From: Bordetella parapertussis | Lineage (GTDB): Bacteria; Pseudomonadota; Gammaproteobacteria; Burkholderiales; Burkholderiaceae_C | NCBI GenBank assembly: GCA_945875935.1 | Contig: CAMCNE010000060.1 | Span: 1-13,476 of the forward strand | Length of the DNA: 13,476 nt | Direction: 5' to 3' | Part shown: positions 1 to 6,541 of the stretch, in pieces | Numbering within the stretch: the first letter of the stretch is position 1 | How the letters are laid out: each line of letters begins with the position of its first letter | The notes under the pieces: model-generated | Databases searched by the model: none | The model's input: the letters and a program-made list of their open reading frames with translations, nothing else | What the model was told of the DNA's origin: nothing | Made by a program: the position numbers and the translations under genes

Positions 1-456
1 GGCGAGGCGGTGTTCGACTCGCGCGTGATCGTCGAGTACGTTGACACCCTGTCGCCGGTGGGGCGGCTGATTCCCGAGCGAGGCCGCGAGCGCGCCGAGG
101 TGCGCACCTGGGAGGCGCTGGCCGATGGCGTGCTCGATGCTGCGGTCGCCGTGCGACTGGAGCAGACCTGGAACGGTCGTGCCGATGGACAGCGCAGCCA
201 CGCCTGGGTCGAGCGCCAGATGAGCAAGGTGCAGGCCTCGCTGGTGGCGATGAACACCGGTCTGGCCGACAAGCCCTGGTGCTGCAACGGCAACCACCTC
301 ACGCTGGCCGATGTGTCCGTGGGCTGCGCGCTGTCTTACCTCGACTTTCGGTTTCCGCACATCGGCTGGCGGGACAGCCATGCCAACCTGCTGCGATTGA
401 CCGACAAGCTGTTTGCCCGCCCCAGCTTCATCGAGACTCAGCCACCTCAAGGTTGA
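1..456 (+). CDS. Glutathione S-transferase family protein (5' end missing)
   Basis: The reading frame is open from the first base, so the start lies upstream; 151 codons remain. The visible part begins at the end of the N-terminal thioredoxin-like domain, with a GEAVFDSRVIVEYVDTLSP stretch. The acidic residue-Ser pair (D-S-R) in it is the gamma-glutamyl binding motif of the GST fold. The rest is the all-helical C-terminal domain, ending in the RPSF-type tail common in these proteins. GSTs of this type are usually about 200 residues, so roughly 50 N-terminal residues, including any catalytic Ser/Cys/Tyr, are missing and substrate class cannot be judged. The last 29 bases overlap the end of the convergent glutamate-synthase-like gene. 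A GTG codon at base 10 is internal, not a start. Family assignment is firm; the physiological substrate is unknown. Confidence 0.9.
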   Translation, partial: GEAVFDSRVIVEYVDTLSPVGRLIPERGRERAEVRTWEALADGVLDAAVAVRLEQTWNGRADGQRSHAWVERQMSKVQASLVAMNTGLADKPWCCNGNHLTLADVSVGCALSYLDFRFPHIGWRDSHANLLRLTDKLFARPSFIETQPPQG

Positions 457-2161
457 GCGGCGTTTCGCTCATGGGCTGCGGCTGGTGCACGGCCTTGAAG
501 CTGCCTGCCTGCGCCAACGGCCAGTAAAGCTCATACACGCCCGGCGGGAGCTCGTCTGCGAGCAGGGCCCCGGGCTTCATGAAGTGCAGCATCTGGCTCA
601 GCAGCCTGACCTTCTGGTCGCTGCCGCGGCGAACGATGTGGTCGGCATTGATCTCGCCCGGGTGGCCCAGCCCGGCGGCTTGCACCAGTTCCTTGAGCGC
701 CTTGAGGGTGCTGCGATGAAAGTTGAACACCCGCTCGGCCTTGGTGGGCACCACCAGCGCTTGCTGCCGTTGCGGATCCTGCGTGCTCACGCCGGTCGGG
801 CAGTTGCCTGTGTGGCAGGTTTGCGCCTGGATGCACCCGACGGCGAACATGAAGCCCCGGGCTGAATTGCACCAGTCGGCGCCCAGCGCCATGGCCCGAG
901 CGATGTCGAAGGCGCTGATGATCTTGCCGGCGCAGCCGACCTTGATGCGGTGGCGCAGGTTCAGGCCGACCAGCGTGTTGTGAACCAGCAGCAGACCTTC
1001 TTGCAGCGGCGCGCCCACGTGATCGGTGAACTCCACCGGCGCCGCGCCGGTGCCGCCCTCGCCGCCATCGACCACGATGAAGTCGGGCGTGATGCCGGTT
1101 GCCAGCATGGCCTTGGTGAGGGCGAACCACTCCCAGGGGTGGCCGATGCACAGCTTGAAGCCCACCGGTTTGCCGCCCGACAGCCCACGCAGGCGGTCGA
1201 TGAAATGCATCATCTCGATGGGCGTGGCAAAGGCACTGTGGCTGGCCGGGCTCACGCAGTCGACCCAGGGCGACACGCCGCGCGCCTCGGCGATCTCGAG
1301 GGTCACCTTGGGGCCGGGCAGCACGCCGCCATGGCCGGGCTTGGCGCCCTGGCTCAGCTTGAGCTCGATCATCTTGACCTGGGGGCTGGCCGCGTTGGTG
1401 GCGAACAGCTCGGCGTTGAAGCGGCCATCGTCATGGCGGCAGCCGAAGTAGCCCGAGCCGATTTCCCAGATCAAATCGCCGCCCGTGCCGTCGGCGGTCT
1501 GGCTGCGGTGGTAGCGACTGATCGAGCCTTCGCCGGTGTCGTGGGCAAAGCCGCCGCGCCGCGCGCCTTCGTTGAGCGCCATGATCGCGTTGGCCGACAG
1601 CGCGCCGAAACTCATGGCGGAGATGTTGAACACGCTGGCGCTGTAGGGCTGCGTGCATGAATTCGCCGAAGCGGCCTGCTGCGGTGTGCCGCCAATGACG
1701 ACACGGAAATCGTGGCTTGGCAATTCCGTCGGATGCAGCGAGTGGTTGATCCACTCGTAGCCGGCGGCGTGCACGTCTTTTTGCGTGCCGAACGGCCGTT
1801 TGTCGGGCTCGTTTTTCGCGCGCTGGTAAACCAGAGATCGCTGCTGCCGCGAAAACGGCATGCGCTCGTCGTCCGCTTCAATGAAGTACTGCCGGATCTC
1901 GGGCCGAATGAACTCGAGCATGAAGCGCAGATGCCCGATCACCGGGTAGTTGCGCAAGATGGCGTGGCTCTCTTGCCGTATGTCGTACCAGCCTGTGAGC
2001 ACCAGCGCCCCAAAGATCAGCGGCAGCAGCCACAGCCATTCCTGGCGCGGCAGCAGCGCCAGCTCCAGCCACACGCTGCCGACCAGACCCACACCGCAGG
2101 CGAACCAGACGAAGTAGCGCATCGGAAAGGCGCCATCAAGTTTTGATAACCAGGCAAACAT
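428..2161 (-). CDS. Membrane-anchored FMN-binding glutamate synthase family protein
   Basis: 577 residues. It resembles the FMN/synthase half of the glutamate synthase large subunit but has no N-terminal glutaminase domain, and no NAD(P)H-oxidising small-subunit gene is nearby. Two hydrophobic segments, about residues 16-37 and 43-58, should anchor it with the catalytic domain in the cytoplasm. The FMN-site glycine motif GGEGGTGA is at 366-373. The 3Fe-4S cysteines follow the family spacing C-x5-C-x4-C at C443, C449 and C454. The ATG at 2159-2161 was chosen because AGAGG lies 9 nt upstream and the first membrane segment follows soon after. The frame stays open 51 more codons upstream without family-like sequence. 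An alternative start is Met14. The reaction is not established for this stand-alone group; glutamate formation from 2-oxoglutarate or another FMN-dependent amidotransfer or oxidoreduction are possibilities only. Confidence 0.88.
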   Translation of the reverse strand: MFAWLSKLDGAFPMRYFVWFACGVGLVGSVWLELALLPRQEWLWLLPLIFGALVLTGWYDIRQESHAILRNYPVIGHLRFMLEFIRPEIRQYFIEADDERMPFSRQQRSLVYQRAKNEPDKRPFGTQKDVHAAGYEWINHSLHPTELPSHDFRVVIGGTPQQAASANSCTQPYSASVFNISAMSFGALSANAIMALNEGARRGGFAHDTGEGSISRYHRSQTADGTGGDLIWEIGSGYFGCRHDDGRFNAELFATNAASPQVKMIELKLSQGAKPGHGGVLPGPKVTLEIAEARGVSPWVDCVSPASHSAFATPIEMMHFIDRLRGLSGGKPVGFKLCIGHPWEWFALTKAMLATGITPDFIVVDGGEGGTGAAPVEFTDHVGAPLQEGLLLVHNTLVGLNLRHRIKVGCAGKIISAFDIARAMALGADWCNSARGFMFAVGCIQAQTCHTGNCPTGVSTQDPQRQQALVVPTKAERVFNFHRSTLKALKELVQAAGLGHPGEINADHIVRRGSDQKVRLLSQMLHFMKPGALLADELPPGVYELYWPLAQAGSFKAVHQPQPMSETPLNLEVAESR

Positions 2162-2413
2162 GTCGGGTGTCCTCTGGGCGAGTTGTGGAAGGTGAAGTAA
2201 CGATCCTAGCGTTTGCAAGTGGTGGCTCGCCGAGGCTGCTGGATATACTGACTTCAGCGCTGATTTGCTCCGGCTTGCGGGCGCTCTACAAATCCCGCTA
2301 AAAACAGGATCCACGAGACACCCGCCTCTTGCTAGTCAGCCGACGCGAGTCGCCGCTTACTTGAAACCGGATTGCGCCGCCTTGCGGCCAGCCACCGAGA
2401 GCTTGCTTGCCTG
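2162..2413. other. Divergent intergenic region between the glutamate-synthase-like gene and metX
   Basis: This 252-bp gap must hold the promoters of both flanking genes. On the + strand TATACT (2244-2249) is a reasonable -10 element, but no convincing -35 lies 16-18 bp upstream. Just downstream is the perfect 10-bp palindrome TCAGCGCTGA (2254-2263), part of an alternating CTGA / TCAG / CTGA series (2248-2263) that could be an operator. Two small hairpins lie nearer metX: CGAC-GCGA-GTCG (2341-2352) and GCCGC-CTT-GCGGC (2376-2388). No T-tract follows either. I recognise no known riboswitch and no credible small gene here. Confidence 0.4.
2171..2175 (-). promoter_or_regulatory. Ribosome binding site deciding the start of the glutamate-synthase-like gene
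   Basis: AGAGG on the - strand, 9 nt before the ATG at 2161. It favours this Met over the longer open frame that begins at 2314. Confidence 0.6.
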
Positions 2414-3583
2414 ATGAATTCGCTGGGACACGTCCGACCACAAACGATGTCGTTTGCGCAGCCCCTGCCGCTGCGCAGTGGCTCGGTGCTGCGCGACTAC
2501 CAGTTGATGTACGAAACCTACGGCACGCTCAACGAGGCCCGCACGAATGCGGTGCTGGTGTGCCACGCGCTCAACGCCAGTCACCATGTGGCCGGCACCT
2601 ACGAAGGCGACCCGAAAAGCACCGGCTGGTGGGACAACCTGATCGGCCCCGGCAAGCCGCTGGACACCGAGCGCTTCTTCGTGATCGGCGTGAACAACCC
2701 CGGCTCGTGTTTTGGCTCGACGGGCCCGACGCACATCAACCCCGCCACCCAGCAGCCCTACGGCGCTGACTTTCCGGTGGTCACCGTCGAAGACTGGGTC
2801 GATGCGCAGGCCCGGCTGTGCGACGCGCTGGGCATCACCCAACTCGCTGCGGTGATCGGCGGCAGCCTGGGCGGCATGCAGGCGCTGTGCTGGTCGATGC
2901 GCTATCCCGATCGCTTGCGCCACTGCATCGCGATTGCCACCGCACCTTGCCTGTCGGCGCAGAACATCGCCTTCAATGAGGTGGCTCGGCGCGCCATCGT
3001 GACCGACCCCGACTTTCACGGCGGCCACTACCAGACCCAAGGCGTGCTGCCGCGGCGCGGCTTGCGAGTGGCTCGCATGATCGGCCACATCACCTACCTG
3101 AGCGACGACACCATGGACGCGAAGTTCGGCCGCAACCTGCGCGCGCTGGTGGATGCGACCGAGCCTTGTGCCGCGCCGCGATACACCACGCAGGACATCG
3201 AGTTCGAGATCGAGAGCTACCTGCGCCATCAGGGCGACAAGTTCAGCGAGTACTTCGACGCCAACACCTACTTGCTGATCACGCGGGTGCTCGATTACTT
3301 CGACCCCGCCCGTGAGCATGGCGGCGACCTGTCGGCCGCGTTCGCTGCCGCGACGGCGAAGTTCCATGTGGTGAGCTTCACCACCGACTGGCGTTTTGCG
3401 CCGGCGCGCTCGCGCGAGATCGTCAAGGCGCTGCTCGACAACCGGCTCGATGTCAGCTACGCCGAGATTGCGGCGCCTCATGGTCACGATGCCTTCTTGC
3501 TCGACGATGCCCGCTACCACGGCGTGCTGCGCGCGCGCTTCGATCGCATCGCCCGCGAGATCGCCCAGGTGGGCGCGCCATGA
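2414..3583 (+). CDS. metX: Homoserine O-acyltransferase (MetX family)
   Basis: 389 residues, normal family length. It acylates the hydroxyl of homoserine from an acyl-CoA, the committed cytoplasmic step towards methionine. The fold is an alpha/beta hydrolase. The nucleophile is Ser151 in the GGSLGGMQ elbow, followed by Asp325 in TTDWRFAP and His358 in HGHDAF, completing the triad. NNPGSCFGSTGP (94-105) is also typical of the family. The DWRF/ARSRE region resembles proteobacterial MetX proteins reassigned as succinyl- rather than acetyltransferases, so the acyl donor is left open. The ATG at 2414 was chosen on family length; its Shine-Dalgarno sequence is weak (GAGAG about 12 nt upstream), and Met12 is an alternative start. 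The stop overlaps the metW start by four bases (ATGA). Confidence 0.95.
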   Translation: MNSLGHVRPQTMSFAQPLPLRSGSVLRDYQLMYETYGTLNEARTNAVLVCHALNASHHVAGTYEGDPKSTGWWDNLIGPGKPLDTERFFVIGVNNPGSCFGSTGPTHINPATQQPYGADFPVVTVEDWVDAQARLCDALGITQLAAVIGGSLGGMQALCWSMRYPDRLRHCIAIATAPCLSAQNIAFNEVARRAIVTDPDFHGGHYQTQGVLPRRGLRVARMIGHITYLSDDTMDAKFGRNLRALVDATEPCAAPRYTTQDIEFEIESYLRHQGDKFSEYFDANTYLLITRVLDYFDPAREHGGDLSAAFAAATAKFHVVSFTTDWRFAPARSREIVKALLDNRLDVSYAEIAAPHGHDAFLLDDARYHGVLRARFDRIAREIAQVGAP

Positions 3584-4164
3584 ACGACCATCAGGCGCTC
3601 GAACTCATCGCTGGTCTGGTGCCGCCAGGCTCCCACGTGCTTGATCTGGGCTGTGGCTCGGGCGAGGTGCTGGCCTATCTGCGTGATCAGCGTCAGTGCA
3701 CTGGCTACGGCATCGAGATCGACGACGCCAATGTGCTGGCCTGCGAGCAGCGCGGCGTCAACGTGATCCAGCTCAACCTTGAAGAGGGCCTGGCCATCTT
3801 CGGCGACCAGAGCTTCGATGTGGTGCTGCAGCTCAACACCCTCCAGCACCTGCGCAACACCGAGCGCATGCTGATGGAAACCGCCCGCGTCGGGCGCATC
3901 GGCATCGTGAGCTTTCCCAATTTCGCGCACTGGCCCCATCGGCTGAGCGTGGCCGCCGGACGCATGCCGGTGACGCGTTCGCTGCCCTACCAGTGGTACG
4001 ACACGCCCAACATCCGCGTGACCACCTACGCCGACTTCGAAGGCCTGGCCCAGCGGTGCGGGCTGCGCATCCTCGATGCGTTCGGCATTCAAAACGGCGC
4101 TTGCGTGCGCCGCTGGCCCAACCTGATGGCCAGCGTGGCGGTGTTCAAGTTCGAGCGCCGCTGA
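3580..4164 (+). CDS. metW: Methionine biosynthesis protein MetW
   Basis: 194 residues, the usual size. MetW is a small class I S-adenosylmethionine-dependent methyltransferase-like protein encoded directly after metX in many proteobacteria. It is reported to be needed for full MetX activity; its own substrate is uncertain. The nucleotide-binding motif VLDLGCGSG is at 20-28, and the acidic end of strand 2 is in GIEID (44-48). Further typical blocks are LNTLQHLRN (about 84-92) and the SFPNFAHW and LPYQWYDTPNIR stretches. There is no independent ribosome binding site; the ATGA overlap with metX indicates translational coupling and a shared transcript. Confidence 0.95.
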   Translation: MNDHQALELIAGLVPPGSHVLDLGCGSGEVLAYLRDQRQCTGYGIEIDDANVLACEQRGVNVIQLNLEEGLAIFGDQSFDVVLQLNTLQHLRNTERMLMETARVGRIGIVSFPNFAHWPHRLSVAAGRMPVTRSLPYQWYDTPNIRVTTYADFEGLAQRCGLRILDAFGIQNGACVRRWPNLMASVAVFKFERR

Positions 4165-4203
4165 GGCCGTTGTTCGTGCACCTGCCGGATTCTTGTTTGC
4201 ACT

Positions 4204-4207
4204 GGAG
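4204..4207 (+). promoter_or_regulatory. Ribosome binding site for proA
   Basis: GGAG, 9 nt before the ATG at 4217. It supports that start over an in-frame TTG at 4193. Confidence 0.55.
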
Positions 4208-4216
4208 CCCCATCAC

Positions 4217-5497
4217 ATGACCGCCTCTGACCTGCACGCCCTGATCGCCGACATGGGCCGGGCCGCCCGCGCTGCCAGTGCCCGCATGGCAGCCGCGCCG
4301 AGCGCCGCGCGCAACCTGGCGCTGGTGGCGCTGGCGCGGCGGCTGCGTGCCGAGACTGCATCGCTTTGCGAGGCCAATGCGCTCGACTTGACTGCCGCTG
4401 CCGCCGCCGGCACGGCCGCTGCGATGCTGGACCGGCTGAAGCTCAACGCCGCCATCCTCGCCACCGTGGCCGAGGGCTGCGAGCAGATTGCCGCCATGCC
4501 CGACCCCATCGGCGAGATCACCCAGCTGCGCCAGCGCCCGAGCGGCATCTCGGTGGGCCAGATGCGCGTGCCGCTGGGGGTGTTCGGCATGATCTATGAG
4601 AGCCGCCCCAACGTGACGATTGAGGCGGCGTCGCTGTCCATCAAGAGCGGCAACGCCTGCATCCTGCGCGGCGGCTCCGAGGCCATCCACTCCAACCTGG
4701 CGCTTTGGAAGTGCGTGCAGGCCGCTTTGCTCGAAGCCGGCCTGCCGGCCGACGCGGTGCAACTGGTGCCCACCACCGACCGCGCTGCCGTGGGCCACCT
4801 GATCGCCTCGCCCGAGGCGGTTGATGTGATCATCCCGCGCGGCGGCAAGGGCCTCATCGAGCGCATCTCGCGCGAAGCCAAGGTGCCGGTGATCAAGCAC
4901 CTGGATGGCAATTGCCACGTCTATGTCGATGCCAGTGCCGACGTGGCCTTGGCCTTGCGCGTCACCGACAACGCCAAGACGCAGAAGTACAGCCCGTGCA
5001 ACGCGGCCGAGTCGCTGCTGGTGCATGCGGCCATCGCCGGCGAATTTCTGCCGCGCATCGGCGCGATCTTCGCGGCCAAGGGCGTCGAGATGCGCGGTGA
5101 CGCGGCCAGTGTGGCCTTGCTGTCGGGCGTGCCCGGTGCGCGCGTGGTGGCGGCCACCGAGCAGGACTGGTTCGAGGAATACCTCGCGCCCATCATCAGC
5201 GTCAAGGTGGTGGCCGATCTGGACGAGGCCATCGCCCACATCAACCGCTGCGGCTCGCACCACACCGAGGCCATCCTCACCGAGCATCACCCGAGCGCGA
5301 TGCGCTTCCTTCGCGAGGTCGATTCATCGAGCGTGATGGTCAATGCCAGCACGCGCTTTGCCGACGGCTTCGAGTACGGCCTGGGCGCCGAGATCGGCAT
5401 CAGCACCGACAAGCTGCACGCGCGCGGCCCGGTCGGGCTCGAGGGCCTGACGTCGCTGAAATGGGTGGTGCTGGGGCAAGGTGAGGTGCGCACATGA
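4217..5497 (+). CDS. proA: Gamma-glutamyl phosphate reductase (glutamate-5-semialdehyde dehydrogenase)
   Basis: 426 residues, full length. It reduces L-glutamyl-5-phosphate with NADPH to glutamate-5-semialdehyde, the second step of proline synthesis, in the cytoplasm. It belongs to the aldehyde dehydrogenase superfamily. The ProA block VPLGVFGMIYESRPNVT (118-134) is clear, as are ILRGGSEA (149-156) and IPRGGKGLI (206-214). The catalytic cysteine is Cys261 in YSPCNAAE, and the C-terminal GAEIGIST and RGPVGLEGL segments are conserved. The partner glutamate 5-kinase (proB) is not in the window. The gene is 52 bp after metW in the same direction, so it may share the metX-metW transcript although the pathways differ. 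Its stop overlaps the start of a possible ten-codon mini-ORF. Confidence 0.96.
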   Translation: MTASDLHALIADMGRAARAASARMAAAPSAARNLALVALARRLRAETASLCEANALDLTAAAAAGTAAAMLDRLKLNAAILATVAEGCEQIAAMPDPIGEITQLRQRPSGISVGQMRVPLGVFGMIYESRPNVTIEAASLSIKSGNACILRGGSEAIHSNLALWKCVQAALLEAGLPADAVQLVPTTDRAAVGHLIASPEAVDVIIPRGGKGLIERISREAKVPVIKHLDGNCHVYVDASADVALALRVTDNAKTQKYSPCNAAESLLVHAAIAGEFLPRIGAIFAAKGVEMRGDAASVALLSGVPGARVVAATEQDWFEEYLAPIISVKVVADLDEAIAHINRCGSHHTEAILTEHHPSAMRFLREVDSSSVMVNASTRFADGFEYGLGAEIGISTDKLHARGPVGLEGLTSLKWVVLGQGEVRT

Positions 5498-5526
5498 GAC
5501 GCCCCACGGCGGCCGGCGCCGGCTGA
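5494..5526 (+). CDS. Possible ten-codon coupling mini-ORF between proA and the LemA-like gene
   Basis: The ATG overlaps the proA stop (ATGA at 5494-5497). The frame encodes MRRPTAAGAG and ends in TGA at 5524-5526, whose last base is the first base of the LemA-like ATG (TGATG). AAGGTGAGG (5478-5486) gives a good ribosome binding site 7 nt before the ATG, whereas the LemA-like start has none of its own. This is what a re-initiation relay would look like. It could also be chance, with the LemA-like protein instead starting at the in-frame GTG at 5481. Confidence 0.25.
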   Translation: MRRPTAAGAG

Positions 5527-6071
5527 TGAGCACCGACCTGATCGTCGCCTTGGCGGTCTGCGCGGTGGGGGTTTTCTGGACGGTGGGTGCGCGCGGTCGG
5601 CTTGGCGTGTTGCGCGATGACCTGGCCAGGACGCTCGGCCCGCTCAAGTCCCAGGTGACGCATCGGCAAGCCTTGCTGTTGCAGTGGGCTGATGCCTCGA
5701 GTGCGGTGATCGGCGCCACCGCGCAGTGCGCGGCGCCCTTGCGTGCGGCGTGCGAGCAGTTCGATGCGGCCTTCGGCAGTCTGTGCGCCGCACCGGCGTC
5801 TGACGAGGCGGCCAGCAACCTGCGTCTGGCCGAATCCGTGCTCGCCACCGCGCGCCAGCGGCTGCTCAGCGAGGCGCCCGCGCGTCAGCCTCACCTGAGC
5901 CGTCTGGAGATCGAGGAACTCGCCCGGCAACTGGCCGCCATCGACAACACCCTGGCATTTGCCTGCGGCCAGTTCAATGAGGCCAGCCTGGCCTACAGCC
6001 GCGCGATCCGGCAGTTTCCGACCTGCCTGATAGCGCGCTCGCTGGGCTTCAGGCCGGCCGGCTTGCTTTAA
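5526..6071 (+). CDS. Diverged LemA-family membrane protein
   Basis: 181 residues. The N-terminus has a short lead and one transmembrane helix (about residues 5-22, LIVALAVCAVGVFWTV), followed by an Arg-containing turn and a long helical region, as in LemA proteins. The C-terminal part carries the LemA signature: FNEASLAYSRAIRQFP, then IARSLGFRPAGLL. The usual motif after the membrane helix (RR-x-DLIPNLV type) is not recognisable; that region reads HRQALLLQWADA. This is therefore an outlying member. LemA function is not settled; many sit beside membrane peptidases or TPM-domain proteins, none of which are seen here. The ATG at 5526 places the membrane helix at the N-terminus; a GTG at 5481 would add 15 residues. 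The stop is 4 bp from the stop of the convergent BLUF gene. Confidence 0.7.
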   Translation: MSTDLIVALAVCAVGVFWTVGARGRLGVLRDDLARTLGPLKSQVTHRQALLLQWADASSAVIGATAQCAAPLRAACEQFDAAFGSLCAAPASDEAASNLRLAESVLATARQRLLSEAPARQPHLSRLEIEELARQLAAIDNTLAFACGQFNEASLAYSRAIRQFPTCLIARSLGFRPAGLL

Positions 6072-6075
6072 GCCC
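6044..6075. terminator. Weak bidirectional hairpin at the LemA-like / BLUF convergent junction
   Basis: GGGCTT (6044-6049) pairs with AAGCCC (6070-6075) around a loop containing the self-complementary GCCGGCCGGC (6053-6062). A nested alternative is GGCTT (6060-6064) with AAGCC (6070-6074). It straddles the LemA-like stop and touches the BLUF stop. No uridine tract follows on either strand, so intrinsic termination is only a suggestion. Confidence 0.22.
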
Positions 6076-6501
6076 TCAGCACTGGCCCATCACCGCCGCC
6101 GTGGCCACCAGTTCGTTGAACAGCGCCATCGACACCCGGCCCGACACGGCGTAAGGGTCCAGCTCGGGGCGCTCTGAATACTTCAGCAGCAACGCCGGGT
6201 TCAAGCGGCTGAGGTTCACCTGGCCCATCGACCAGCCGGCAAAGCTGCGCTCGCTGACCTCTTCGTAGCTGAGCAGCACCACGTCGTGGTGCCTGGGGTC
6301 GCAGGCGATCTTGTTGTAGAGCCCGCTCACCGGGGATCGGCCGCCTTCGAGCACCTGCAAAAAGATGCCGTCCGAAAAGCACAGCACGCCGGTCACGCCG
6401 ATGGGCGGGTTGTTGGTCTTCGACTTCTTGAGGATCGCTGCCAGATCATCCGAGTTGACGGAGTCGGCAGCGCGGCTGGCATACATCAGTCGCACGAGCA
6501 T
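6076..6501 (-). CDS. Short BLUF-domain blue-light photoreceptor (PixD type)
   Basis: 141 residues: one BLUF domain (about 1-95) plus a short helical tail, with no fused output domain. BLUF proteins bind FAD and signal by light-driven rearrangement of the flavin hydrogen-bond network. The key residues are all present and each sits one position below my recollection of the cyanobacterial PixD numbering: Tyr7, Asn31, Gln49, Trp90 and Met92, the last two in a W-S-M-G motif. The TGVL and FLQVLEG blocks are typical. A photoactive protein is therefore likely. Output must go through a partner, as in PixD-PixE. It lies 40 bp downstream of folE on the same strand, so the two are probably cotranscribed. 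No GGDEF, EAL or transcription-factor partner is nearby. Confidence 0.95.
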   Translation of the reverse strand: MLVRLMYASRAADSVNSDDLAAILKKSKTNNPPIGVTGVLCFSDGIFLQVLEGGRSPVSGLYNKIACDPRHHDVVLLSYEEVSERSFAGWSMGQVNLSRLNPALLLKYSERPELDPYAVSGRVSMALFNELVATAAVMGQC

Positions 6502-6507
6502 GGTGTT

Positions 6508-6512
6508 CTCCT
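6508..6512 (-). promoter_or_regulatory. Strong ribosome binding site of the BLUF gene
   Basis: AGGAG on the - strand, 6 nt before the ATG at 6501. It is among the best Shine-Dalgarno sequences in the window, suggesting efficient translation independent of folE. Confidence 0.65.
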
Positions 6513-6541
6513 GGCGGTGGTCTGGCGGGTGAGAAAGTCGT

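Noticed and set aside
950..1660. 236-codon + strand frame opposite the glutamate-synthase-like gene
   Set aside because: Antisense to a gene with intact FMN and Fe-S motifs; no start signal and no recognisable domain.
2239..2254. LexA (SOS) box, suggested by CTGGATATACTG
   Set aside because: Only the first half-site fits CTG-N10-CAG; the second half reads CTT, and no DNA-repair gene is adjacent.
2162..2314. 51-codon upstream extension of the glutamate-synthase-like gene
   Set aside because: The extra N-terminus is Ser/Ala/Leu-rich without family character, and a good ribosome binding site precedes the ATG at 2161.
2250..2413. SAM-responsive riboswitch in the metX leader
   Set aside because: I could not find the conserved core of SAM-I, SAM-II or SAH elements; only two small isolated hairpins are present. 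A covariance-model search would settle it.
2357..3520. Long open frame on the - strand opposite metX (387 codons)
   Set aside because: It is a GC-rich antisense shadow of a clearly identified gene, with Arg/Ala/Gly/His-rich low-information sequence and no recognisable domain.
4145..5290. Long open frame on the - strand opposite proA (381 codons)
   Set aside because: Antisense shadow of proA; composition follows from the GC-rich codon pattern and no family motif is visible.
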